Source of the DNA: Populus alba
Lineage: Eukaryota > Streptophyta > Magnoliopsida > Malpighiales > Salicaceae
Direction: 5' to 3'
Length of the DNA stretch: 64,000 bases
NCBI RefSeq assembly: GCF_005239225.2
Contig: NC_133287.1
Location: forward strand, 6,491,493 to 6,555,492
The notes under the pieces were generated by a model, which did not search any database, was not told where the DNA came from, and saw only the letters and a list, made by a program, of their open reading frames with translations. This document shows positions 22,931 to 34,197 of this stretch, one piece after another. Each line of letters begins with the position of its first letter. Position 1 is the first letter of the stretch. The position numbers were made by a program, and so were the translations under genes.

Positions 22931-25204
22931 AACTTCTATTAACAATAAACTAAGGATAAACTATGAAGTATCTCTTGACTTGGAAATCAAACTTGGTTTC
23001 TATTATTTTTTAATGAATTTTCATTGTGAGATTATCAACTTTACACATTGAGATTATCAACTTTACATATTAAGATTAAATTTCTTTCAAATTGGATCTT
23101 AAACAAGCTATGTATATCTCAACTTAAAGTCAAACTTAATTTTAATTGTTTTTTTCTATATCTTAATTATAAGCTAAGAGTAAAATATATTTACTTGAAC
23201 ATGAGGAAACATACTCATTTATCAACAAGAATAGATCTTATTACTTGGTATCCACTATAATCAGATAATTCAATCATCATTAAATTATTGAGCTTGCCTT
23301 GAATAATTACTGAAAATAATATTTACAGTAATACAGAAAAATAATTCTTTGTTTAACTTCTCTTATTCTAAGAAATTCACAACCATCAAGGGCGCAAATT
23401 ACACAGAAAAAGTACACCAAAAAATTAGGGATAAATTAAGCAGTTAACATATAAAATAAAAAAAGATGAATGATAGCAAAAAGTTTTAGTAAAACAACAC
23501 ACTTTTAAAAATCAAGATTTTAAACCATGATATCAATTAAATGTTCGAGTTGGACATAACTCATCATAAATTTAAAAACAAATATATAACCTAATTCTCT
23601 CCACAATAAAACATTGTTGTTCCTTTGTTTTTATTATTATTATTATTATTATTATTTATTTGTGTTTGTTTAGACATGGTTTAATCGATCAACCAACTTG
23701 TTAAAATTCTATAAAATCAATCAAGTTTTATTGAATTAATACTTTTTTCAATTTAACTTTAAAACCAACCGAGTCAGAATTCAAATGATAAATTGTTTGG
23801 ATCAATTTGTCATGTTGTTTAGGTTTAATACGTATTGTCTTTCTTTTGTAGAATAGCAAGGGTTTGTTATAGCATCTATACTTAAACATCATCGTTCATG
23901 ATTAAAAAGTATCAATTTGAAGCTTTTTTAAAAAAATTAAAATTTTAAAAAACAAAATATTTGTGTCTATAAAAATATAAAAAGTGCATCTAAGAAATAT
24001 TTTCTTGAACTTTGCAGTCATATGCATACGCGAGATATTTCTAAAAAAGCAACTACCACCTATGTAATATCGTGGCAACCCTGTTGAAAATAAATTGAAT
24101 AAAATAATGAATCTTAATTACCAAACAACTTAATGTCAAAGGTGAAACTAATTTAAAAAAGCAACATAAAAAAAAAAATCATAGTCAACCCAGGTTAACC
24201 GGTTAACCCTGCAACTGTGGACATAGGATTATGATAATGTCATAGAAAGAAAAGAAAAAAAAAAAACCATTTTCTAATAAATCAAACGTTAAAAGATGGA
24301 TTGAAAAAAAATAGAACGAAGTCAACTTGGTTTTATATTCAAAACTTGGGATCCTAATCATAAGCCTAAGACCAACATTATAGAAGGTAAACCCTAAAAA
24401 ATAATGAAGTAAAAATTTTAATGACAAAATATCAAGGAATTAAATTGGGAAAAAGGCAATCCAAACATGATCTAAAAAAATATTAACAATAAAAAAATTG
24501 GGGATCAAATTTGACATAATAGTAAATCAAAATCAAATAATTAGAGATGAAATTAAAAATTAAATTCAATTGAGAAAAGAAAAAGAAAAAAATAAAAAGA
24601 ATGAGGATCAAATTGAACACGAAAAAAAATTGTATTTTTCCAAGAAAAAGACAAAAAAGATGAGGAAAAGAAAGAAGTCCATTAGAGCAACATCATCTGT
24701 CCTTCGCCAACACGCGTTCATCCAATAAAAAGACCTTGGTGAGCTGCTCTGAACACTGGCATCAATGAAGCTTGTATGCATTGTCCAAAGGACGCAAGCT
24801 CCTCCCACTCTCTAGCCCTTGCATAGCACCTACCATCATTTTTTTTTTTTTTTTTTGCATTTATTGAAAGATTAAAGTGACATTTACTCAACTTAATAAT
24901 AAAAAAAAAAAAGGAAAAGCTGAGAAGGCTCTCGACAATAGTCATTTTAACTTTTAAAATTCAAAATTCAAAAATACCCCCCAACAACAGTTATTTAAAT
25001 TTTGCTTGTAGAGTATTTTAGTCATTATAGAAATTAAAATGTTAAAATACCAATTTGCCCACATTCAATCTTATAATAACAAATATACAGTATGAAAAAA
25101 CCACATTATCCCCAAAACCAAGTTATTCGGTTTTGTTTGCTAATGATAAAACTATCAATTCAATGTACAAATCCACAGTCAACTGTGAGAAATACCTCAG
25201 AGAT

Positions 25205-25241
<37 letters not shown>

Positions 25242-25560
25242 GCTAGGGAGGTAATATTGAAGCTAAATCAATGTTGAGGCTTGCAAACTCAACAGGGATT
25301 TATTGTTTTGAAGTTTAATAATAATATTAATAAAAAAATCATAAAAAAACTAATTATTTATTGTTCTGAACCATACTTAATTTAGAAAATTTATTTATTT
25401 AAAAAAATTATTTTCAATCGCTCCATCTTATTTGCTTCTGTTTTTTTTTTTCTCCCATTTCCCTATTACTTAAAAAAAAAAATAATATAAAATTTACTAA
25501 AAGGATTAATTAATTAGTTTGAGAAACAAAAATGAGTATTCAGTTCGAAAACTAATTTAT
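22931..25560. repeat. Intergenic repeats and simple-sequence tracts
   Basis: A (TTA)n microsatellite lies at 23631-23657. 24170-24620 carries the dispersed repeat with 'caacccaggttaaccggtta' and A-rich 'ggatcaaattga' phrases. 24690-24830 is a short GC-richer insert with no gene. Homopolymer T runs occur at 24838-24856 and at 25206-25237 (32 T). ORFs across these runs are poly-F artefacts. Confidence 0.5.
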
Positions 25561-25654
25561 ATTTTACAATTTACTCTCTTTAACATCTTGCCGACCCGAC
25601 CCGGCCCGGTTGAGCAAAGAAGCTCTTTCTTGAAGCCTAGGTCATATGAGACGG

Positions 25655-25664
25655 TATAAAAAAA
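25655..25664 (+). promoter_or_regulatory. TATA box of the proteasome gene
   Basis: GGTATAAAAAAACC lies 55-64 bp upstream of the start codon at 25719, giving room for a leader of about 30 nt. A GC-rich tract GACCCGACCCGGCCCGG at about 25592-25608 lies 50 bp further upstream in otherwise AT-rich DNA and may be a promoter element. Confidence 0.5.
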
Positions 25665-25718
25665 CCAAACCCAACTGAACCAGACAGTTAGAATCTCCAA
25701 TCAATCAAGCTTGAAACA

Positions 25719-28700
25719 ATGTCGGACAATTCTTGCATGGATTTACCTGCGAAAGGTGGATTCAGTTTCGATCTTTGCAAACGAAATGCTATGTTATCGC
25801 AGAAGGGTCTTAAGCTTCCTCCATTTAGAAAAACTGGAACTACCATTGTGGGTTTAGTTTTTCAGGTACCGCCCAATTGTTCTCTTTTTTTTTTTGTTTG
25901 TGTATAGATTATTCTTTCTGGGTTATCGCCTCTCTCTCTTATTTTTTCAGTCAAATTGATTGATTGAGTTATAAAGTTTAGGAATTTTTCTCGAGTTAAT
26001 TTGGAATGGACCCGTGTTTTGTTTTAAAGTAATTGTTTTAGGGGTGGTGATATTGTGTTTAGTTTCACTAATTGAGACTATCGATATCGTTGTTAATTGT
26101 TTTCGGCAAATAATTTTATCTAATTGTGGAGGCCGATTGATTATTTGATTTTTTACTTCGTTGTAGTGGCGGTGTGTTTTTTTTTTTTTTTCCTCCAATA
26201 AATTCTTGGCTTTTATTAGAGTATAAAAGAAGATATCCCTGGAATCTTCTTGTATAGAATACATGTACATTAGTGGATCTTTCACGGATTTTCAAATAAG
26301 CCCTCTCTGGTTTATCAATGTTCGCGTTGCCAGCAGCGGCTACTTCTTAACTTGTTCAAAAACCTTTTATAGTATGCTACTTTGCAATCCTTTCAAAAAG
26401 GAGTTCTAGTATAATGAAACAGAAATAGAAGTATGAAGGATAGTTATGAAGTCTGTTGACCCTGTCACTGTTACTTGGATTTGGGGACTCCTGAGTTGGG
26501 TAATCCATGTTTTGGGAAAGACTTGACATCTTTGTGTGGATGTTGAAACCTTAGCAGTATATATACATTCAAATTTCTTGCACAATATCTATTCTCGTAA
26601 ACTTGATTTATGCATATAATCTTTTTATTTTTTTGCTCTCACAATTTCTACCTAGGATGGTGTCATTCTTGGGGCAGATACAAGAGCAACAGAGGGACCC
26701 ATAGTTTGTGATAAGAATTGTGAAAAAATTCACTACATGGCACCAAACATATATTGCTGCGGAGCAGGAACTGCTGCTGATACAGAAGCAGTAACAGGTA
26801 CTTTTAGGATCATTTTTAGGTGTAGTGTAGTGCTGGCTCTTTGTAGAACTTTGTATTTGAATGCTGGATGCATTATCAGTTACACATTTTCTCCTTTTTT
26901 AACATTACTAAAGCTAATGCAAAGCTATGGTGTTTGCATTCGCTTAGACATGGTCAGCTCACAGCTGCAATTACATCGTTACCATACTGGGCGAGAATCG
27001 AGGGTTGTTACAGCACTCACTCTTCTTAAGAAGCATCTTTTCAAGTTGAGTTTTTCTTGTTTCTAACATGTGTGATTTTCTATGTATCTCTTTATAGTGA
27101 GTGTATATTGCTGACTGCTTGATGTTTTGTCTAGCTACCAAGGTCATGTCTCAGCTGCTTTGGTGCTTGGTGGGGTTGACTGCACTGGGCCTCATTTACA
27201 CACTGTGAGTTTTTTCTACTTAAGAGGCATTTGTATGGGAATTATTTTTTTGGCTTGTACAATTCTTTGATATCTTGCCAATAAAATGGCTTATTTTGCA
27301 GATATATCCCCATGGGTCAACTGACACTTTGCCATTTGCTACAATGGGTTCTGGTTCTCTCGCTGCAATGGCTGTTTTTGAATCAAAGTACAAAGAAGGC
27401 CTTAGTGTAAGATTTTCCATAGAGGGTTCAGAGGCGTGAAAAAATAAAAATTTTAATACAGTTATACTCATTGTAACCATCCATAAATGCTATAGTTTGA
27501 TGTATGAGTTCTGCTGCATAATATGTTTGTGATTGATAGCATGCGTTTGTTTAAGATTAAACATACTGTAGAGAGGATATAAATGAAACGTAGAGAGGAT
27601 AAAAAACGAGGAGTAATCCATCCCCTATGTTCTGTTACATTCTTGCTTCCCATTGAGTCCTAAAAGTTATTATCCTTGCAGAGAGATGAAGGAATTAAGA
27701 TTGTGAGTGAAGCTATATGCTCTGGCATATTCAATGACTTGGGAAGTGGAAGCAATGTTGATGTTTGTGTTATAACGAAGGTATGTTATTTGAACCAGCC
27801 CCCTCCTCTACTTGTCAAAAGATGTCTTGAGCTCATAGTGATGGAAGTTCTCCATTGAAATTTATGCTGGCCAGGGACACAAGGAATACCTAAGGAACCA
27901 CATGTTACCGAATCCCCGTACCTATGTCAGTGAACGAGGGTATTCTTTTGCAAAGAAGACTGGTTAGTATCGTGCATCTTTTATAATACTACCTCATCAT
28001 GCTTATAATAAAACCTGTGCTTATAGAGTAATAGCTGGTCTTTACCATTCTCTCTGGAAAGTTAAAACTCAATTACCATAACTCATTTCCATTGTCACTC
28101 AATCTTTTCTACTCTCAGAAAAGTTAAATTCAAGAGCCATAACTCATTTTCATTGTCTCACATTCTTATCTAGGCACGGTTTGTGTTCTTTTCTGGAGTT
28201 TATCAATTATGAATACCTTAATTTTTAGGTTTTGACTGCATCCTTTACATTTTTGTGTTCTCTTGCTTCCTTTGGATGCTTCTCTTTCATGAAACTGGCG
28301 TGCAAGGACTCACACACCATTTCTTGTTCTGTATTTTTAATGAAATGTTATTGATCCCCAATGCTTGGAGGGAGGGAAGAATCCTATTACACGAGACTTG
28401 CTCAATGTTGTTGCTATTTCTTGCTTTCCAAAAGAATTGAAGTAAAGTACCATAGTTTAGCATGTTTCTACGTATTAGTGGTTTGTTGTGCCTTCAGTAC
28501 AGTGCATCAAAGTTGTGTGGCTGCTACCGAAGTAAATAAAATATCAACTATCTAATCCGTAGAATAGTGTTTTAGACTTGTCAATGTTGCCGTTTCAGCA
28601 AGAAGTGTAGTTGAGTCCTGTGATTACTCCTGTTTGTTTGTCTGCTCTAGCATGATAATGTTGATTTTTTCAACATTGACAATTTGTGGGTTAATTTTGC

Positions 28701-28794
28701 TATTTGTCTGGTTATAGAGATTCTCATGACAAAGATTACTCCCTTAAAGGAGAAAGTGGAAGTGACTGAAGGAGGTGATGCAATGGAAGAGTAA
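25719..28794 (+). CDS. PBB: 20S proteasome subunit beta-2 (PBB)
   Basis: Eight exons join in frame: 25719-25865, 26656-26797, 26948-27044, 27135-27204, 27302-27406, 27682-27780, 27875-27962 and 28718-28794, coding for 274 residues (Arabidopsis PBB1/PBB2 are about 273). Residues 1-40 are the propeptide, ending RKTG. Thr41 is the mature N-terminal nucleophile (TTIVGLVFQ), with the family's Asp17 (LGADTRAT) and Lys33 (CEKIHY) in mature numbering and Gly45 (CCGAGTA). The product is the trypsin-like catalytic subunit of the 26S proteasome core, in cytosol and nucleus. The C-terminal arm ([19 protein letters not shown]) is the beta-2 extension that embraces beta-3. All introns are GT-AG. Which of the two plant paralogues this is cannot be told. 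Confidence 0.96.
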
Positions 28795-29806
28795 ACAATC
28801 CTAGCAACCAAAAGCACACATTGTTGAGATCTTTCTGACTCTTGTATGGTCTTTGTGATCATTGGGATGGATTTACTCCATGATATCCAATTCTGAAACT
28901 TCAATGACATAAAATTGAAATGTTTTGGGTTTGGCTTGATGCTAGTCCCACTTCATTTGTATTCAATTGTTTAGATGACTAGTCTTGAGGATTTTCTGTT
29001 CTGTACTCGTGTTTTTAAGTAATGCATTTTCTATTCTAGTCGGTATATATTTGATATGTGCGGTTATTATTTTAAAAAGTAGGTTTAAGAAAAACTACAA
29101 GTTGTAGCTTTTTCATAACCAAGGTTTCAAAAATATTTTCAGTGAAATTCATGTGAATTGATGTGTATTGATTAACTAGACATTTTAAAAATTATAAAAG
29201 ATGCAAAACACGGTTTCAATCACATTAGCCGTAGATGTTTAGTAGAGGCAAAGGGGGGCAATACGACCTCCATGGAGGGGCATGTATTGATGCAATGCAA
29301 TGAGTAGCAAATTTAATTGCTCTCCCTTTTTCTTTGTTTGTTAGGATTGGTTAAAGAAGGGGATGCCATCCATACCAGACAATTTCTTTCTTTTAGAATA
29401 ATTGTACTACATATTAAAATTCAAAGTTAATTTAAATCTTTTTTTAAAAAAAAAAAAAAAAGTTCAAAACTAAGTTTTGAGTGAACTTTTAAGGTATGCC
29501 ATCTAAACTTAATATTGAATTTTATTTTTTTTCTGTTTACTGATTATATATTGAATTTCTTTTATTGAAATGATGTGAGTGTGTGTGTATTATTATTTTT
29601 TTTAAAACTTATTTAACTTTTAAATTTTCTTGCACTTAATAATTTCTTGAATAGCAAACACATGCATCCATGCACATGGGTAACATGAAAGATTAAAAAA
29701 TTATAAATTATTGAATATAAATAGAATATATTATGTTAAGATATTATTAATATGCTGTTGTCCTGGTCAACCATTTAATATCTCAAAAACACTATAATAA
29801 GATTTA
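28795..29806. other. 3' flank of the proteasome gene, no further gene
   Basis: 28795-29040 is probably 3' UTR. Beyond it the DNA becomes AT-rich with short homopolymers and holds no ORF or RNA gene that I recognise. Confidence 0.5.
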
Positions 29807-29925
29807 ACCAAACATTATTTTTCTGCTTTAGATATGTGTAAGAATAATATAATAATCAATTACCAAACAGTATTTTTCTGCTTTAGATATTTGTAAGAAT
29901 AATATAATAATCAATTACCAAACAC
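29807..29925 (+). repeat. 55-bp tandem duplication
   Basis: Two adjacent 55-bp units (29807-29861 and 29862-29916) start ACCAAACATTATTTTTCTGC and ACCAAACAGTATTTTTCTGC and share GTAAGAATAATATAATAATC. A third copy starts at 29917 but stops after ACCAAACAC. Only two substitutions separate the two full units, so the duplication is recent. Confidence 0.85.
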
Positions 29926-30419
29926 TTTGTACTGGTATACTTAAAATTTATCTGGAGTTAGGAAAAATAAAAGTTAAATACTTGTATGCATGCATGTATG
30001 TATGTATGTATGTTGAATGAATTTGCTTTGGACCTTCTGGGAAATTATTTGAGTGTCTAAAAACTTAAATTGGTGTACAAAACCAGATCCTTCATGCATC
30101 TTTTTTCACTAACATGTTGAAATAAGATTTTGGAACAAACCAACCATCAACTGTATGATATATTTTCACTCATCAGCTGCATGATCTACTTAGCATCATA
30201 CATTGATTGTCTTCTTCAACCGCTCCTAAATTTTTTGTTGTTGGTGATTATGTAGTTTTAATAATTTTTCTCTTCAAAAGATAACTATTCCTGTTGAATC
30301 AAATTGTTGATATATTTCTTGAACCCTCAACAATGATCAATGGAATAAGCCACAACTTCTTTATGATATTCATATTTAACATTTTTATGTACCATTTAGG
30401 AAAAGAAGGTTGGATGTTA
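29926..30419. other. Intergenic region with (TATG)n microsatellite
   Basis: A GCATGCATG/(TATG)n run lies at about 29985-30013. No gene or RNA recognised. Confidence 0.5.
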
Positions 30420-31255
30420 AATTAATCCAGATCAGCTCTAGTTGACCTGGCAAATTCGCTACTCATGTCATAAGACCTCAATAACCTTAGAGAAAGCAAA
30501 TAGAAAAATTAATAAACGCAATTCTCAATTAATCCAATATTAAATGATGCGATTGAAAACAAAATCTTACAAAGAAAATGAATCAAGTCAACTCAAGTTA
30601 ACTTGTTAAACATGAGTCATAAAACCGGGATAACCTTACAAAAAATAAATCAAAATAAATTATGAAACTTAATTCTTAATCAAATCAATGTTAAAGGGTT
30701 AAGTTAAGAAAATCAATCAAAAAAAGGACACAAAATACCATTTGAGTCAATTGACCAAATTCGTAACCTGGGTCATGAGACTATGATAACTTTATAGAAT
30801 ACAAAGTAAAAAAAACTATGAAATCTAATTTTAATCAACCTAATATCGAATGATAAAATTTTTAAAAAAAAATCATTTATAAAAATAACAAAAAAAAAAA
30901 AACACTTGAGTCAATCGATCTAATCACCGACTCTAGTCATAAGATTCTGATAACCTCATAGAAATCAAATAGAAAAAAAAATTATAAATTACAATTTCAA
31001 ATCAACTCAATTTTGAAGATTAAATTGAAAAACAAAATCAAATAAAAAAAAGTATAAAAAAATAACTTGAATCAACCAAGATTAACCAGTCAAACCTAGG
31101 TTAGAACACTAAAATAACTTTTTAGAAAGCAAATCAAGAAAAATTATAAAGTCCAACCCTCGATCAATCCAATATTAAAGACAAAAATAAAACAGAAATA
31201 ATTAAGAAATTGACAAAAAAAAAAATGACAGGAATTTTTTTCATGTTTAAAATTT
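30420..31255. repeat. Satellite-like tandem array, period about 160 bp
   Basis: Five degenerate units carry, in order, a 'gtcaactcaagttaac' phrase, 'gggtcatgaga', 'ataaccttatagaa..caaa', 'aatcaactcaat' and A-rich text. The 'ttgagtcaa' phrase recurs near 30587, 30744, 30905 and 31068. Single pieces of the same family, in either orientation, occur at about 9.9, 15.6, 17.9-18.4, 24.2, 42.7 and 44.4 kb. It is non-coding. Confidence 0.7.
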
Positions 31256-34197
31256 AATCCCCGCTGCATATCATGATCTAAGTTATCCCCCGTTGCAGTG
31301 CTCTTTTTTTTTTTTTTTCCCCTCTATCTCTGGTACGCACTTCGGTATCTCTTATAAGCAAAATTATTCTCTTGAGATTATTTTCTTCTTCAGCATGTGA
31401 TTGACATGCTTGAGACCTGATTATCATATAAAGAAAAAGGAGAGGGCTAAAGACAAAGTAAATGGCAAAATAACAGCATACGACCCTCTTAAAATGTGAA
31501 AGAATTAGAGTTTCTTTCTTGTCAGCCAATCAAAACCTTTCAACAACTCAACAACCAATCAAACGAGCACAAATCTAAATAACAAAAACTGCTTAATTTC
31601 TCCAAAATAACTGAACGTATCACTGAGATTAAATCAAGTTCAGATTAGTAGAATGGCAGCAGCCTCCTGTTAATCTCTCAAAATGACTCACAAAAGAAGC
31701 AGCCATGCCGGCATAATCAGCATTAGCAAAATTATTAAACATACAAAACAATGCACAAAAAGGGCCAACAGATCTAAGCCACCATGGTTGAATATTAGAA
31801 AGCTGCAACTGATATGGCCAGCAAGAAACTACGAGTATGAACATCACATGATTCGCATTCTTTTATCCAGCTTCAATTTCTACTATAGGGTCAACCAAGA
31901 AAAGGCCTAATCATCTTTTTGTTGAAGTTATAGAGCTACCATTATAAATTCCACTATACTATATAAGACACTTCCTCTTGTCTTACAAACACAGACAAGG
32001 CTGGTTCTTTAAGATAGCAACTGCTACCATAGTTTTCATACAATAGTGTGCAACAAATTATCAGTCCACTAAAATATATACAAAATTGTCTAAATGTTTG
32101 TCTTCAGGACAACTATATGAATGTACAAACTAAAACCATATCCAAATCTGCCTTACTCTGCTACCACATATGCATATCCATAATAGTGGTATCTACCACA
32201 CACTCACCAGATTGATCACCCAAGACCGTCTTTAAGGCTACCAATTTCAAAGCATGAAAAACAGAACAGGGCAAGCCAAAGAGATTTGAAAATGACTATC
32301 GACATGGACTTTCAAGAGAGAGAAGGCCACCGCTATCAACCATAAAAACACTGTCAAGTAAAATAGAAACAGTGCTTTTGAATTATTCGTTCAACTTCAA
32401 CAAGTCTTTGACAAGTACAAAAACCTAGAAGGGCAATATAGACATGGAAAATTGTACTCCCCCTAGAGATTTTCAATGTAAAAGAACTAGAGTGAGATCA
32501 CTTGATCATCAGTAGTCCACGGCAACAGCCGACCAATTATATGGGAAGAAAAAGGATCGGACAAAGAGTGGATTATTCAGATTAAAGAGGATAGCATGTT
32601 TATATTCATAACAATGTGCAAGAGAAACCATGATTTTGGATTAAACTACGAAAGGGGAAGTGCTGCTTTATGAAGTCAAGTGATGAGGAACTCAAGCCTG
32701 AAGCCTGCAATTAGAGTGCCCAGGTTCAAGACCCCTCATTCTTAAAAAAAAAAAAAAACGATGTATCGAACCCAAGATGGAAAGTCTACCACTCTGACAA
32801 TTGAGCCTAACCTAGGATACTTTCAATTCAAAGAACTAGAATAAGAGCAGCTGATTGTGAACTTTCTGACATAACTGAAAATATAGAGAAAAAAGGAGAA
32901 GGAGAAGGTTGGATTGGTCAGATTAACCAAGAGCATTTTTATATTTTAAGATTGCGCAAACAGTTGCAATAAATATGGCTCATGTTTGCAGTGGAAATCT
33001 GTGGACACCAGTAGCAGCACACTACTTCCAAGTTCCAACAATCTTAGTAGAGTTGGTATAGCGACTAGAGGATGTTTTAGGACATGGGAGCTATTTCTAT
33101 GGTGAAACAAACATCACCATCTTAGTGAAGCTTGCATATTGTGTCATACACAAGCAAAATAATGGACCAACCCACATCCCCAGTCAGAAGAATCACCATA
33201 GAAAGAAATCACTGACTGCCTATAACCCAAGAAACTATCTCAATACAAGATACAGAAAAGTTTGCTGCTGAAGAAAGCACAAACCAAGTTGTTCCAGAAT
33301 AAATAGCTGATTGGTGAATATGGACCCTCACTGTTCAAACACATCAGTTAAGAAAGTACATTCATGTGATTTGTACCCAAGGAAACCTAAAAGCTGGAAA
33401 AATGATATTTGGAGTAAATTTTACAGGGATTTTTTAAAACGAACCCTGAAAGATTTTGATATATTAAATTGCTAGAAATACAAGTTAAAACGGGAATAAA
33501 GCCCAGAAACTAAACGGTAAGCAGCAAATTGACAATTTAATCTCAATGAGCTCTTCATAGACAGAAAGAGGACATGAGATTCTGAAATGAAGAAAAGAGG
33601 ATGAAGAAAGACTGGGCTCCATAAGCAAGAGTGAATGCCTATTATGATGCCATACTATCAATTCAAAACAGAGGAAATCGAGTAGAGATTCATCACAAAT
33701 GCAACAACTTGCATCATCAGTAGAAAAGATCCCTCCTAAAAGAAGTAGAGAATGAGATTGCATGGCCAGAAAACAACACACATACATTATGAGTTTGGCA
33801 ATATGGTTTACTGAAAGTAATTCCTGGGGTGATCAGGAAATCAGAGTAAAAACTGCTGGAAATAAGAGGGACTTCCCACAGCTTAATGATAGGACCTGGT
33901 AAAACAAAACGAAAGGAAAGAACCTACAATGTTCTAAGATCTGCAGATGGAAGAATCAATCATGCAAACATCGACAGGAACCTATCACCAGGGATATTAA
34001 ACCACTTGCATATCTTCCTGTTTGATCTTCATAGGCATGTTTATAAGAAACAGGAAGATTCCAGCTATCGAAACCTAGAAAACAAAGTCAACTAAAGATG
34101 AAACCTGATGAGGCTAAGGAAACATTTGGGGAAGATGGGAAGAGAATTCCAAGATTTTTACTTTTCACCTTCAAATATCTGGAAATATTGTCAAGGC
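31256..34197. other. Intergenic region 3' of the KH gene; possible long 3' UTR
   Basis: No protein-coding gene recognised. The base composition at 31500-34150 is less AT-rich than in the repeats, which would suit untranslated transcript of the minus-strand KH gene or a non-coding RNA. The 100-codon minus ORF at 33485-33787 is cysteine-, leucine- and phenylalanine-rich without homology that I know. Two tRNA-like fragments lie at 32690-32820. Confidence 0.45.
32690..32822. repeat. tRNA-derived (SINE-like) fragments around an A run
   Basis: On the plus strand CCCAGGTTCAAGACCCCTCA resembles a pol III B box and is followed by a 15-A run near 32743-32757. On the minus strand, abutting the A run, the reverse complement of 32762-32815 gives GGCTCAATTGTCAGAGTGG (A-box-like) and TTGGGTTCGATAC (B-box-like). 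Neither side folds as a complete tRNA. I read this as one or two SINE or tRNA pseudogene pieces. Confidence 0.35.

Noticed and set aside
24608..25277. ORFs with poly-F and poly-K stretches
   Set aside because: Created by homopolymer runs; no protein features.
25592..25608. GACCCG cluster as a second hAT end
   Set aside because: No TIR or target duplication is found beside it; a promoter element is simpler.
25947..26285. 112-codon minus-strand ORF
   Set aside because: Lies antisense in intron 1 of the proteasome gene and has no homology that I recognise.
33485..33787. 100-codon minus-strand ORF rich in Cys, Leu and Phe
   Set aside because: Hydrophobic but without a convincing signal peptide or family; probably chance in untranslated DNA.
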